NCBI GenBank assembly: GCA_036852015.1
Contig: JAANDG010000080.1
Span: 62,001-126,000, forward strand
DNA from: Pelodera strongyloides
Lineage: Eukaryota; Nematoda; Chromadorea; Rhabditida; Rhabditidae
DNA: 64,000 bases
Reading direction: 5' to 3'
How positions within the stretch are numbered: the stretch's first letter is position 1; each line of letters opens with the position of its first letter. Made by a program: the position numbers and the translations under genes. Shown one piece after another: positions 1 to 59,085 of the stretch. Below the pieces are notes generated by a model, which saw only the letters and a list, made by a program, of their open reading frames with translations, was not told the DNA's origin and searched no databases.

Positions 1-46085
<46,085 letters not shown>

Positions 46086-46155
46086 TTTAAAAGGGGTACC
46101 TGAAAAAGTGCAAAGTTCATAAATGTCAAAGTTTATTCGAAAGATTGACTGAATA

Positions 46156-46331
46156 TTAAAGCGAAATGCTAGCCCCTTTGGAAAATTTGCATATGATAAG
46201 CATATCCTGTGTATCCTATGCTAATTTTGTACGATCGACCACGGCAATCGTACAAAATTAGCATAGGATACATAACATAGGATTTGCTTATCATATGCAA
46301 ATTTTCCAAAGAGGCTAGCATTTCGCTTTAA
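46156..46331. mobile_element. MITE family B, copy 2, just upstream of the perlecan start
   Basis: 176-bp palindrome homologous to 19493-19663, with one small insertion (ACATAACATAGG region). It lies 57 bp upstream of the acceptor of perlecan exon 1, inside the likely outron or promoter. Confidence 0.93.
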
Positions 46332-46734
46332 GAATGGTTTTCGATAAAGAAAGCGACATAAAAACTCATGCTGCATGGCAAGGTAGACGAATTTAAATTT
46401 ATTTGAGTAAATTTATTGTTCGTTTGTTTACACTAGGTAAAATAAAAACTAAAGTTTGCAAAAAAAACTAACTACTTGGCCAAAATGCAAAATACCTGTG
46501 ATCTTTTAAAACATAGCGAAAGTCCGTAAACAAAAAAAAAGTTGTAGGATTTCCGGGGTAAGTAATGTCAGTAACGAAAATACATAACGAAACAAAAAAC
46601 GGTCAATGGTGCGAATCATCTGTGTTCATAATCAGAAGTGCTATCGAATTAATTAGAGAACATTTTATGTTCAAAGACTAAAAGCTTCAGGTATACGTAT
46701 ACAAACGACCTTTGCAACAACAAAGCCGGAAAGT

Positions 46735-46945
46735 AAAAGAGGTAGTGCATAAGAAGCGGAGAAACCATTTGGTGACGATTCACTGGTTTTTCGTGGGATA
46801 GCTGATTTGGTAAGCATATCATGTGGTGACAAAGTTTCATCAAAAGGGTCACCAACTGGTCACTAACCAGCCACCGAATGTGTTTTTTTGGTGAAAGCCT
46901 TTTGTTGACGGGCTAGCGACGGTTTTTCTGTGGTTTCGGCAATTT
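46735..46945. repeat. Dispersed repeat family D, copy 1
   Basis: Shares with 58884-59085 the ordered motifs CCATTTGGTGACG, TTTTTCGTGGG, AAGTTTCATC, GGTCAC and GACGGGC..CGAC. Not coding in any frame I could follow. Confidence 0.65.
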
Positions 46946-48844
46946 TTCCATACACCAGTGTGGTAGTCCATAAGCATCGTACGTGAACCGAAATAACACT
47001 GTGAGATCCTACACCAAATATAGAAAAAAATAGATAGAAGCTCATCTCATCACTGGTATAACGGTGCTTAACTTTAGTCAGGCAGAAATGTGTTCAAATA
47101 ATAAGCCGCAATCCGAATCTCGTAATCTGAGGTGATCTTATCAAATATTCACTAGAAGTCAGGTGTAATTGGTAGGCGCATTTGTCGCTCTTCGCCGAAG
47201 AGTACATATAAAGGGTACATATATGCATGTACCAATTCGGCTGGCAATAAGTGAATACAACCCCGAGCCTGGGTGCAGGTGGCAGCTAGCTCTTTACCCT
47301 TACGGGCGCGACCATGGAAAGCAAATAGATCAGGAGCAGAGGTAAAGCTATTGGTACACTATAGTTAGCGACGTGCCTATAGCGGTATGGGATGGGTCAG
47401 AAATTTCCTTTATTATTATTATTATCTTAAAAAGTTTGTTTTCATTATATTTTCAAGCAAGCAATCTTATTTTAGTGATTTTTAGGATTTTTAGGAATGG
47501 ATTTTTAGGAACTCAATTTCTCCTAATAATAATCCTTTCTGACATTGGTAAGTTAACAGTGCTAGAAGTGATTCAAACACTAATCAATAGTAAAGAAATG
47601 TTAACTATGATATGGAGCTTCTTGAAATTACAAATAGAAACTGATGTCTGAAGAAATTTGTCGGTTTTTTTATTGGACAAGACCACCACAAAATGTTTTA
47701 GTGTGATTAATCTATGTAAGAATCCACTCAGCCTAAGAACAGGTGCCATTTGTTTAGAACAAGTATTGGTGGTGGAAAAGATTATTTTTAAAACAAGAAA
47801 CAACAAAAATAAACAGCGAACGAATGCATAGCTGAATGCAAAATTATGCGGGCACTTTTGCAACATGTATGTAAAATCCAAGGAATTGGCGTAAAAAAAC
47901 GTTCAGTAATAGAAATTAAAAAAAATAGCGAAAATTCGTTATGCTGTTAGCAGAGGGCCAAGACGGCGAAACTGCCTGACACCCCAGGGGGAACACCATT
48001 TTGATAGATTGGTAGCAGTGGCAGCGCACCCTGAGCGGCTGGCAACTGGTGCTAACATTAGGCATTGGAACATTTCTTTCAAGCGACAAAATAGAAATTC
48101 CCAGCCAGTCTTAGAGAGGCACAACTGTACATTAAAGAATCAGGCGCACGTACCAAAAGTTTTCCTCAATTTTTCTGTGATAAATCTAACAGATTACTCT
48201 CAAAAACGTGACTGTGAAAGTGGGTGAGCACTAATTGTTCAATTTGTAAAAGAAAGCAATTGAAAATTGTAGGTCAATTCCAAAGTAGCGAAATGTTGTC
48301 TTTGACTTTATCTTTTTATAGGGATAATTTACGTGTGGGTCATGAAAACATAAAAGAAGGGAAAGGTTAAAGGGCCAGGACTTTAGTTTTTTTTTCGGTA
48401 CGCAAAGTTAGACGTTTCGGCGAAGTCAAACAACTTTTCCGCAAAACACTCTGAATCATACTCGCATATTGGTATTGACAAATAAAGAGAGTGATACGAT
48501 ACCTTTGTGTGTGTAACTACGCGATGATTCGTAACTATTGACCTATGAAGAGTAATTGCAAAAATGTGTTGCAAGAACGAAGAAATTATACTTCCGAAGC
48601 AATCATAACAACCCGTCAGAAATCAAGCTTCACTTTTTGTTAAAAAGGATAACCATACATGGTTAATTAAATCGCCGTAACGGTAAACTTAAAGTAAGTT
48701 AACAGTAAAGTAACGGTAAAAGGCACGTAGAACATCGACGAAACAATTTGTCTACCATGAACCTGTTGTAAAACATAAGAAAAAACCGTAACTAGACAAT
48801 TAGCCTTACAGTAATAATTATGTTATTATAATCTTTATACAAAA

Positions 48845-48960
48845 CCTTTCAATGCTAATTCTAGCTGGTAATTATATTTATAGTCAACTGAAAAGGGTAA
48901 TGAGCCCGCGGGTTCGTGGCTCAGAATCGTATAAGGTTGTTGTGGTGATGATTGCGGCTG
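48845..48960. repeat. Direct duplication, copy 1
   Basis: About 115 bp shared with 49780-49895, including AAGGTTGTTGTGGTGATGAT and GCTGGTAATTATAT. In this copy the minus strand has open Gln/Pro-rich frames. Confidence 0.75.
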
Positions 48961-49418
48961 CGAGATTTGCGTTATCTGATAAGACTGCGTTGGTAAGGGT
49001 TCGGACACTGGTACGGGAACCACCAAGGGTACCGAGAGCGGGAAGAATTTGGTGCACAGCTATCCTACCGCCAGCCGACAGCCGGGCGCCCACCATTTTT
49101 GACACCAATTTAGTGCGGGCAAAGCGCGCGCGGGTAGCGTATAAATGTATCAACAAGATGTAGTGCAAAGATTTATGACATCGACGTATTATATATAGAC
49201 TTGGCAAATTCATTTCTTTCGTGTTAACAGAGAGAACAAATAAAAATCTTGGAAAGCATGATTAGGTAATTTAATCATTCATAATAATCAAGCAAGGAAG
49301 TATTTTTGCATTTGGTCAAGGAATACTGCGAACAGGTCATGATAGCGAACTTGAAAATTTGCATACAATACATGGAGAGGCCATGACATGTGTATGAAAA
49401 TCTTGAAGCGTGAATGTT

Positions 49419-49508
49419 TCTCTCTCTCTCTCTCTTTCTCTTTCTCACTCTCCCACTCTCTCTCTCTCCCCTTCTCTCTTTCTCCCACTCTCTCTCTCTC
49501 TCTCACTC
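49419..49508. repeat. (CT)n microsatellite
   Basis: CT repeats with TTTC and CCCA interruptions in intergenic DNA. Confidence 0.95.
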
Positions 49509-49779
49509 TTCGTTACGTATTTGGACGACTCGCACATTGCAAGAGCCGTTTCGCATATGCGGATGAGAAGCTTCTTATTCCAAGCAAACAGTAGTGGACA
49601 TGGTTCATGATGTTAGGTGAAGTGCGGGAAGGCGCTACAACCTATAAGATCACTATTTCACTTTTCACCCCAAACTTATGGATTCTAAATGTTACCTGAA
49701 GGCACAGAAGAAATATAAGGCTTCCTTGCAATTAGAGGAGTTAGAGAAGGGCGAATACGAAAAAACACTAATTAAAAAG

Positions 49780-49895
49780 TTTCGATGCTGATTCGAGCTG
49801 GTAATTATATCTATATCCAGAGAAAAGGGTAATCAACCTGCTTGTTGGTGGGTCCGAATCTTATAAGGTTGTTGTGGTGATGATTGCGGCTGCGA
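49780..49895. repeat. Direct duplication, copy 2
   Basis: Diverged copy of 48845-48960, about 930 bp away in the same orientation. The frame that is open in copy 1 has a stop here. Confidence 0.75.
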
Positions 49896-50779
49896 GACGA
49901 AGCATGCGCGAGACTCAGAATAAGAGTTGAACCGAACGCGCGTACCACGTAGATCAAGCGCACGGCAATGTTTCTAGTTGTAAATTTTCCACAAAGTTAT
50001 GTAATTAAGAAAATTTCAAAAAGTTTCCTAAAACTTGACGTGACGTGAAGCACTAGTGATCGGCCTCCTCCTTTGATGTGAAGTGATATCTTACGCATCA
50101 CTCAGGTGGGACAAAAGTTTGTGCCACGCGCGTGTCATTTGCATAAATTGCGGTTCGCGTCGTAATGTCTCACCGAGGGTGGTGTGTGTGTGAAGCATTG
50201 ACAAGATCTTCAAATGAATGGCAGTTGGGGGAGGTGTCATAGGAATTTGCATATCAATGGAAGAAACCGTTAGACTATGGCGTCGCTGTCGACTTTTTGA
50301 AGGAAACTATTCAGAAAAACGACCGAATGTACACAAGATATGAAGTTATGCTAATTTGAAGGCTTTGATTGGAGAAAACGGTTCACTGGACCTGCGATCT
50401 AATTATCATTAGAATTTTTATATCATCAACATCAACAATACACTTTCGCATAAGAATCTGTGCCGGAGAAGGTTCCAGGGTTCTAAAGCGTTGCACCTTT
50501 TGAAAGAAATAGATAGTTCTGTCCACGGTCATTGCCGACGTCTTCATTATACATCTTCTGTTATACCACTTTAAATTATACCACTTTAAACTCCTAGGAT
50601 ATGTTGTTCGTTTCTGTTCCTTTTTATTTCCAACTTATTTTATGATGGAAAGCTTCATGATCGAAATTTTCACACGTTTACCATGGGCCTGACCTCATCC
50701 ATTTCGTACTGTCTCCTTTTTCTCATATATATTTGCATAAGATCCGAGAGTCGTTCGATTAGCAGCTGAGCGGTGGCGT

Positions 50780-50780
<1 letters not shown>

Positions 50781-50826
<46 letters not shown>

Positions 50827-50848
50827 TAGAGAGAGAGACAGATAGAAG
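50781..50848. repeat. (GA)n microsatellite
   Basis: GA run with CAGATA interruptions. Confidence 0.95.
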
Positions 50849-52185
50849 AGCTCACATCCCTCACAGTTTGTATAGCCGATCTGTAGCTGCAGCACGCATG
50901 CAAATTCATGATGAAGTATCAAATCCTAAGGGATGGGACTACCGGAGGGTGGATATATTTGAAATAGTTAACTGTATCGTCGTATCCCCTCTGAAAATAC
51001 ATATAACATGAAAACTACGGTACACATTAATTAAGGAAAAGTATTGAATTGAGAGTGCTAAAGTGCAAACTTAATATTTTTTGCGTTTTTGCCTCGTTTT
51101 GTAATCCCAACTACAAAATCTCGAGTGTGTAGGAAAGCCCTTTCTCGGGCTAGATTTGAACTTGAGTAGTATATTCAGAAATTACAATTAAAACTAATTG
51201 TAAGTGATAGTCTTTTACTCGGTAGTTTAGACCTTTTCTCTTTTGGAATGTGGACATATGATCTGGAGTCTCAGTTCTCCATTTTATATAGATACTTTAT
51301 CTCGGAAACTCTATAGTTTTAAGTAACGCCCAAAGACATGGTGACATTTTGACATGTACGAAAGGCATAATGCATAATTCTATGTCCCCAGCCCAGTCCC
51401 AAAGTATTTAGTCCAGAGTTAGCGATTTTGTCCTCCATATCCTTACAGTAAGTGTCGTCCCACACACATTGCTTGTTACAGCTGGCTTTATGTCTTGTAT
51501 TAGCACTGGTTATGATTTGTATGTACAATAAAAAAATAAACTCGCAATTCAAAGCATTGTTATTGAAGCAAATTCGTGTAAAGCAATCGTACTAATTAAG
51601 ATCAAAGGAATGTTTTGAAAACCTAATCGTATGAATAAATTAGTGAAAAATATATATCTGAAATGAAACAGAGCAAATGTGGTAGAGTATGTTTGGTATG
51701 AAAACATTCATAACACGAACAAATATTGGTTACTTATAATCCTTACAGTACACCTGTGGCTGTTGCCTCTGCTGATGATGGTTAGTTACTATAAAATATA
51801 GTGTATTCTAATTGGAAGAATACAGTTATAACTTTTAATTGACATGCAGGACTTGGGAAAACTTCTGAAGAAATACGGATTTTAGATAGCTCCGGTCTAC
51901 ATCCATACCGGTCATTGTTTATAATATAGAGACACTTCTGCTAGTGGTAAACATGATGATTGTCGAATAAAATGCTGCTATATGTTACAGAAATATCTCA
52001 CAGAATAAAATCGATATGCAAATTAAAGGCAGGCCGAATAAGGCAGACCAATATATAGTAACAGAACAAGCAATCAAAGATTAGTAACAAAAAGGGAATA
52101 TAAAAATATTCAAGATTCAAAGTTGAAACATTATTTAAAGGGTTGGGTACACGAAGGAGATGGTCAACACTCAGCACTATAAGTC

Positions 52186-53665
52186 TTAGTCATCATTAGA
52201 AGATGTGGTAGTTTCTTCATTCACTTTTGAAGCTCCTTCCTTAGCGGCGTCGAAGATCTTCTTAGCTTCAGGCAAGATCTCGGTCTCAGCGAACTCCTTA
52301 GCTGCGGCGGCCTTCTGGAATTAGACTTTATTATTTAAAACTAAACTTTTCATTAGACAAACACATTTGTTAGCTGCCTTTGTGGCTGATTTTTTTTTAA
52401 TTTTATCTATATACCGGCGGCCGTGCGCACGAACAATTTGGTTCCGGTTGGGAAAATTTTTCTCAACATGTTTCTGAGTAGCGTGATCCCATTTTTCTCT
52501 AACCTCCCAATGGGAGGCTGGGATAATACTCCCACCGTTTGTGCATACAGCCACAGGTACATGCATAGTTTGTGTTCTACAGATCACACTTGCCGGGATG
52601 CGCTTCTCAAGCGATTGACATGTGAATCCATCTCTTCAGCTTTTGCCTACATAACTGTTAACATTCCAAAGAAAGCCCTAGTTTTGTTTCATCGGTTGGT
52701 GGTCGTAAAGCTTTGGATAGCGAAAAAAACGGAGAAAATAAAGCATGTGACGGTCACGCTCACTGGCGAATGTCCTCGTTTTTTGTTGGTCAGCAGATAA
52801 CCAGTAAGAATAGGAAAGAAGAGAAAGCAAACTGTGCATAGAGCACAGTGTAATGACAACTGCTTACGAGTGCACAATATGACAAGCTGGGTGGAAGTAG
52901 TTAGACAATAATAAACCAGCGGGAGTCGGACCCCCTACACTACGCTGACTTACTATCTACTATTTCCGGTGTTAGGTGATCTATCAATTAGCGTTTCTTA
53001 GTTTTTTTCAAGTGTTTTTGAACGCTACGTGAAAAATGAAAAGCTCAACAAAAAGGCCAAACCTCCTTGATCCATTCCATGTATGCCCTGTGGGTCTCTG
53101 GGTCCTTGAGTTTGTCCTTGGCCTCCTCGAACTTTTCACGCACCACGGGAGCCGCGTCCTCCTTTACCCATGATGCGGCCTGGAGTTTATCTTTGTTATT
53201 CGTCTTTAGTTAAATTATTTTACGCCTAGTTTTACATCCTTTTGCCCATTTCTAGTTATGAGGATTAAAACCTTGTAGATTAGAATGTCGTTCAGTATAA
53301 CTGCCACGGGACATGCGTCCAAAGTTCGGCTGCGTGATGATTATGTCTCTTATTCTTAGCTATTTGAGCCACAGACAGATGTAATACACACTTCCTGTAA
53401 TATAAATTCCTACAAACTAACGCGGACTACTTTTACTTATTTTCTGTGATTCTCATGGAACACGAAAAGGTTAAAATGGTTTATACAATTAAAAGAATGT
53501 TTTTTTTATTAAAATAATGTTTTTTTATACAATTAAAAGAATGTGTTTAATTAGTTTAATTACCTTGACAAGGCCTCCGCTAATTGTATCCGCAAAGTTA
53601 TCCCACCAATCAGCGTGCACAGAAACGACCAGAATACACAGAACAATGCCGATGAAGAAGCGCAT
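52186..53665 (-). CDS. Small secreted helix-rich protein, family not identified
   Basis: Three exons: 53564-53665, 53063-53179 and 52186-52314. They encode 115 residues with phase 0 at each junction. MRFFIGIVLCILVVSVHA is a clear signal peptide. The mature part begins DWWDNFADTISGG, followed by Lys/Glu/Ala-rich amphipathic helices (VREKFEEAKDKLKD, EWIKEKAAAAKEFAETEILP, AKKIFDAAKEGASK) and a Thr/Ser/Asp tail. There are no Cys in the mature chain. An acceptor (TTTATTTCAG) ends 1 nt before the ATG, the usual form of a nematode trans-splice site. The design suggests a lipid-binding or surface-active secreted peptide, but this is inference. The gene sits about 6 kb upstream of the perlecan start, same strand. 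Confidence 0.88.
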
Positions 53666-55364
53666 TCTGAAATAAACTATTATTAATAATTTAAACCGAA
53701 TTTTAAGCCCAAGCCTGATTCGGTGCGTAAGTAATGATGGAAAAACCGACATTGGACAATCAAACAAATATTTAGCCAGATCTACAATATGCTAAAATAA
53801 CAATAATTAAATGTTTAAATGTTCATTATACTCTTAAAAGAGCGCAACGCCATAAGAGACGATAAAGAATTCAATAGTGTTAAATTTCGAAGCAGCACAG
53901 TAGTAAAGGGATAAAAAAGTGCAATGGTCAGTGATTTTCTTCACACGGAAGTTCTAAGCTCTTATTTGAGAAAGACTGTGCACGAAGAGCTAATTTCACA
54001 CATAAGAGAAGGTTAGCGTAAGCTATAAAGAGCCCTTGAGGGTTTTCGACTGACTCGTTCTTTACCCTTATACTTATACCTTGTACTCACACTCCTAAAA
54101 GGAGCAATTAAAACCTAGCGTAGTTTTTCTATACCTTATACTATCTATACTACCTTAGCTTAGCATTATGTATAGATTATAAATAAATAAGAACATAAGG
54201 TATGTATATATTATGTGGATATAATATACCACAATATTTTGCGAAAATAAATAAGAAGTTATGAAGAACACAGTGTTTGCTGGACAATGGACAATGTCGG
54301 TATAACGAAATTAAATGCTCATTAATATTCTACAATCAAAAACCTCTCGGTTCGATTAATCATCAGATTGTAAATGAATATTCAGGGAACACAGTACATA
54401 TGGCCATCACGAGCTCAATTTATGGTGTTTTATAAAAATGAAAGTCGTAGTCATAACATAAAAGTATGACAATGAATTTATAATTGCAATTTGTGCTGAA
54501 ACTGTAAGCATGACGGACACTTGCTTATTCACTTAATCAAACATTTCATCATTATTTTGGCGTATTTTATTGCGTCATAGGTTGATGAGTTATTTAGCTA
54601 CTGATAAAGTCAGGGCATAAGTCAGTTTACCAGAGGGTAAAAAGTTATGGTCAAGCAAAAGAAATAAATCAGAAAGTAAGACATAGTGAAGGAAATGGCG
54701 GGTAGTATTATGTGAAAATAATAAGATTGAACAAAATCCAAAATATTTGCAATAAAATAACTAAAAAAGATTATTTTTGAATGGTAAAAGTTAAAGTTGT
54801 AAAAAGCTATTATTCTATTGTACCAACACATCATCTTTTAAAATTATCCAAATCAAATTCGAAACCTTTGGCTTCCTGGGTTCAAAATTCAAGAGCGTGT
54901 AAAACAGAAAACGTGTGGGTGCATCAGAAGCCTGAGCAGCTGTATTAACAAACCCAGATATATTTTATAAAATGTTATATTTTATTAATAATTGCAACGT
55001 AACTTTATTATTGAGCTATTCTACGTTATCAAAATATAGCCCTAAACTCCTAAACAATCTCCAAGTATTTTTAGGTGCAGCTTGTAACCAAAAGAAGTTA
55101 TTGAATAAAAGCAAAACTGAAAGCTAGCGAAAATTAATTTATAACGGAAAATTATAAATATTTTGACTGTAGAGCACGCAAATAAACATACGTGTTTCAA
55201 AACAAGAAGGCAAAATAGCCGTTTGCAATTTCATTTTCTTTTGGAGAAAATATTATTATTATTTATTACTAAAAAATATTCTAATTGTAAAAAAATATGT
55301 CCTAGGATTTCGTCAGGTGTAGCTTGTAACTTTTCCCGGTGGTACTTTGGAACTGTCTACATAT

Positions 55365-55508
55365 TAGCCCGTATTCTCGGGTCGACGGAAACGTTCCGGA
55401 AATCCTTTGTATGCAAATTTCTCGACTATCTAGACTAGCTGGAGGAAAAATTTGCATACGAATGAGCTCCCAAACGGAACATTCCCGTCGACCCGAGAAT
55501 ACGGGCTA
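55365..55508. mobile_element. Fold-back element
   Basis: Outer arms TAGCCCGTATTCTCGGGTCG and CGACCCGAGAATACGGGCTA are perfect inverses. Inner arms include GGAAACGTTCC and a TTTGTATGCAAATTT/AAATTTGCATACGAA pair. Confidence 0.87.
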
Positions 55509-55663
55509 TTATCGAAATAATACAACAAATACGCTTCATAATAATTATAAACTTTAGGCTCGGACGCCCTGGTCACAGCTGTACGTACATTTCTCGGTAA
55601 AAAAAATAAAGGAAAGAAGCAAAGAGATAATTTTCTCAACATTGTTCTTATGAAAGTTTGTGT

Positions 55664-55846
55664 TTAAAGCGAAATACCGGCCGGTTTTTGAAACGCATTG
55701 CGTACACCTGCTTTCTTATGCAGCATATGCAAATGCGCGAAAATTAGAATAGAAACTAGACCCCAATTAGACCCCACGTTGCATAAATGCATAGGAATGC
55801 AAGAACTTGATATGCGTTTCAAAAACCGGCCGGTATTTCGCTTTAA
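55664..55846. mobile_element. MITE family A, copy with the best-preserved ends
   Basis: 183 bp. The terminal repeats TTAAAGCGAAATACCGGCCG and CGGCCGGTATTTCGCTTTAA are exact inverse copies. Flanking TTAA fits a TTAA (or inner TA) target-site duplication. Confidence 0.92.
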
Positions 55847-56118
55847 TATATTCTCAAAGTACATGCATTTATTTTTAATGAAGTACAGAACGCTACAACT
55901 CAACGAGGTCGTACGTACACCAAAACATAGAAGACTTGAACCCTTGAAGCTGTAAGAGAAGCTTATTATTTTAACTTTAATAATGATAGAAATAAAATAA
56001 GAAAAGGAAGAAGTGAAGCTGCAATTACTTCAGCAGGCAATTAGGGAAGAGGTCTCGGCAGATGATTGATATATAACAGTGATGTGTGTCACACTGGAGA
56101 ACACCTGTTTAGACGGTG

Positions 56119-56131
56119 AAGAGGAGAAAGA

Positions 56132-56181
<50 letters not shown>

Positions 56182-56230
56182 AAGAGAGAGACAGAGAGAC
56201 AGAGAGAAAGAGAGAGGGATAGAGAGAGAA
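56119..56230. repeat. (GA)n/(GAAA)n microsatellite
   Basis: GA repeats with AAAG and CAGA variants. Confidence 0.95.
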
Positions 56231-56740
56231 CCCAGAAGAGACGGTACTTACAGCGACAAGAAGATCGCAGTGAAAATGAAGTAAATCAAAAAGGTCATTT
56301 GTTTGTGAGTCATCACTGCCTCATGGTTCAGTACATGATGTAGTTCAGAGTTCGACAGAAGCATGCTTTGGAGAGAAAATGAAGACAGGGGAGAGAGAGA
56401 AAAAATACCGAGAAAGGGAAGAGAGAGAGAGAATAGCTCAATTTTTGAAATTTTCGGGAAAAAATGCCCCCATATTTGCATATCATAAAAGATGACGGAT
56501 CAACGCTATTCATTTCTCGCAGGTTGAGTCAAAAAAAGGCACGGAAAATCCTCCGAAACGCTCAGAAACTACAGTATTTAGTGACTATGAAAACCGCCCC
56601 TGTAAATTTCTGAACTTTAATGGTCGATTTGGCAAAGCAAAGAGTCACTTCACTCGTAAGAAAAGAATTACGAATCGACAGAAAACATAACAAGGTAATG
56701 CTCTGCGAAGGTCGTATTAGAAGGGTTGCAATTAGCAGTC

Positions 56741-56836
56741 GAATTGAGGAGAAGAGAGAGAGAGGGGAGAGAGAGAGGGGAGAGAAGAGAGGAGAGAGAG
56801 AGAGAAGAATGGAGAGAGGGGAGGAGAGGAAGAGGT
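56741..56836. repeat. GA-rich microsatellite
   Basis: GA/GGGA repeats. Confidence 0.95.
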
Positions 56837-58654
56837 AATACAATGACTCAGAAGCTAAGTTACAACAGAGGTTAGAGGGGTGAAGAACAAATTACGCAAC
56901 ACTGCATAAGCAGAGTTACATAGGGATATACAAAAGAAAACAGTTTTTCAGAGATGTACGAAAAAGTGCCAGATTCGTGCCAAACAGATCTAGACGCAAT
57001 CTGCACCGAAAAAGCACCGATGAGTCATATAACAAGGTTTGCGTGATGCCTGTGTGAGTGTGTCTATCAGCAAAACCTTCGTGATTCCGGTTTCTCTTTT
57101 GATAGTGAAGGACGTATATCGACACAGATCACCATGAGGAGCTTAGCAAAGATTAGTCAGTAAAATAAACTCCTGCAGACCTTGCGGAGCGAACACTTAT
57201 ATTAAAGGGAATATGTAGGCCCTTTTTGAAGTTAAGCTGTGTTGATAGAATGTATGTTCCCCATTAAGGAAACAACAACAAAAGTTGTCCAAAGATTCCC
57301 AGTTAACAGAAAATAAACTACAAAGTTCACCCTTTCCATAGTAAACGCGTTACTTGAGACGATGCCATACATCGTCGGGGGCAATGGAAATTTTTTCAAA
57401 TATACATGCAGATATCGTCAAATAGCATTATTCAGGGACATATTCGCATGCAAATTAGAATATTCGCATTTGCATATTCAGCCGCCTATTTAAATTGACG
57501 TCTGGTGTAGAAACACTAGTTTCGCGTTTGTTTTGCGCATTTTGAGTGCCTACATATTCGCTTTAAGTTACGTGCACCTTGAGACCTAATGAAATTACGA
57601 GCGCCATAAGTGTGCCATACGTGTGCCACATGGATTTACATCCTTGCTCGTGCCCTCTGACAATAAGTGCAGAATTGAGTAAATTGAATTGACGGACCCA
57701 AGCAACAAAAGATTCTTTTATTATGTCAAGTCGGCGGCTCAAATATACTGTGAAAAAAGTGATCCCACTTACAATTGAGCGTAAACTGCGTTAAGCAATA
57801 ATGCGGATAATGCTCCTGCCTATATGGTTTGCGCATTGCCGGATTTCGTGAGAAAAGAACACATTTTCTTCGGCAAACATGTGCTCAAAACCAGTTTACC
57901 TTTACTTACAATTAGATCACATCAACGAGTTTGCTTTCCTACATTACGGTCATACCAAGGTGGCGTTGTACACTATGGAAATCTGCGGTTGCGCACCAAA
58001 GGCGAAAACATGGTATGTGGCGAAGTGGTGCGCTCCATTAGAAGAATGTCGAAAGAGATTCAGCCCCAGGAATAGGGTGGGTGATCCGCTGGTGTGCTAT
58101 TTGAAATTGCGCTGAGATCGCGCAGTCTTGGCGCACCATTACTACCAAAAACTAAAGGCTAATTGCCGCAACTCACACATGTCACTTTTTATGCTGGAAT
58201 AATTCCTGGAGTAGTCGTTTTCCAGGTTTTTGGTGTGGAAGTTTTTCACGTATGCTTGGGAGGTGAGGGTTTTGCTACTTACAATTACACTTAAATCAAA
58301 TGTTTGAAAAGAAAATTAGGATGATCTCTATATGTAGGAAAAGTTGAAGTGTTATTGCCGAGTCCAATTGCTCTAATTGCCGCAACTGTTGCGAAGATCA
58401 ATCCCAACCGATGTGTGATATTCTAATTCGCCAACATCTCATTATTCAAATGAGGCGGGCAATGCTCAACACGTTGGACAACATGGCTGGCTGGCTAGGA
58501 TCAGTTCACACGGAGGGACTAAATCATAATATATAATAAAAAGCAAGCTGAAAATCGTACTATTTTTGTCAGCTCATGGAAAACTACAAAAGAAACTGAA
58601 CTGGAAAATTGCGTTTCATATCATAGAAACTGGAAAGTTTTCCAGCAAAACAAC

Positions 58655-58726
58655 TTCCCATGCCGGGAATCGAACCCGGGCCGCGTGGGTGAAAACCACG
58701 AATCCTAACCACTAGACCACATGGGA
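58655..58726 (-). tRNA. tRNA-Glu (anticodon UUC)
   Basis: The reverse complement folds as a standard 72-nt tRNA. It has a 7-bp acceptor stem (TCCCATG with CATGGGA), a D-arm with GGTCTAGTGGTTAGGA, an anticodon stem CGTGG/CCACG with loop TTTTCAC (anticodon at 58691-58693), a T-arm GGGTTCGATTCCC and discriminator A. There is no intron. Box A and box B are intact, so it should be functional. Confidence 0.97.
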
Positions 58727-58883
58727 CTTGTTTGCATAACTTTCAGATTTCTAGATTTCAAGGCATTTCTTTCATGTCATGGCATTTCTTTACTTACAGT
58801 CAATCAACCTACTGGTGAAGCTGCTTTGCTCACGATACGATCAATGCTTCACTAGAGCTTTGTACGTACGCATAGGAAATGTA

Positions 58884-59085
58884 TGAACCCATTTGTTGAC
58901 GGTGCACTGTTTTTTTTCGTGGGCCAGCCCATTTGAGAACCTCTTCGTGACCATGTGCCCACCAAGTTTCATCGAAAACCATCATCAACCTGTCACCTGG
59001 TCACGAACTAGTCACGAACCAATCACCAGATGGTATTTTCGGTAAAACCCATTTGGTGACGGGCCAACGACAGCTTTTCTGTGTT
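58884..59085. repeat. Dispersed repeat family D, copy 2
   Basis: Diverged copy of 46735-46945, 160 bp from the tRNA-Glu gene. Contains several direct GGTCACGAAC-like units. A third, more diverged relative may lie near 14838-14990. Confidence 0.65.

Larger units (their letters stand above)
46332..52185. other. Intergenic DNA upstream of perlecan
   Basis: Contains one copy of repeat D, a direct duplication and CT and GA microsatellites. A GC-rich stretch (48890-49140) has open frames on both strands (minus-strand frame starting MVGARLSAGGRIAVHQILPA), which I cannot confirm as an exon. No other gene recognised. Confidence 0.5.
53666..58654. other. Intergenic DNA
   Basis: AT-rich, with one family A element, one fold-back element and two GA tracts. 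An open frame at 57824-58115 resembles no family I know. No gene called. Confidence 0.5.

Noticed and set aside
56116..56343. Arg/Glu-rich frame like the perlecan helix
   Set aside because: It is simply a translated GA microsatellite, unlike 24926-25228, which has varied codons and flanking splice sites.
57824..58115. Overlapping plus-strand frames as a possible gene
   Set aside because: Two frames overlap, neither has a recognisable domain or clear splice sites, and codon use does not separate them from background.
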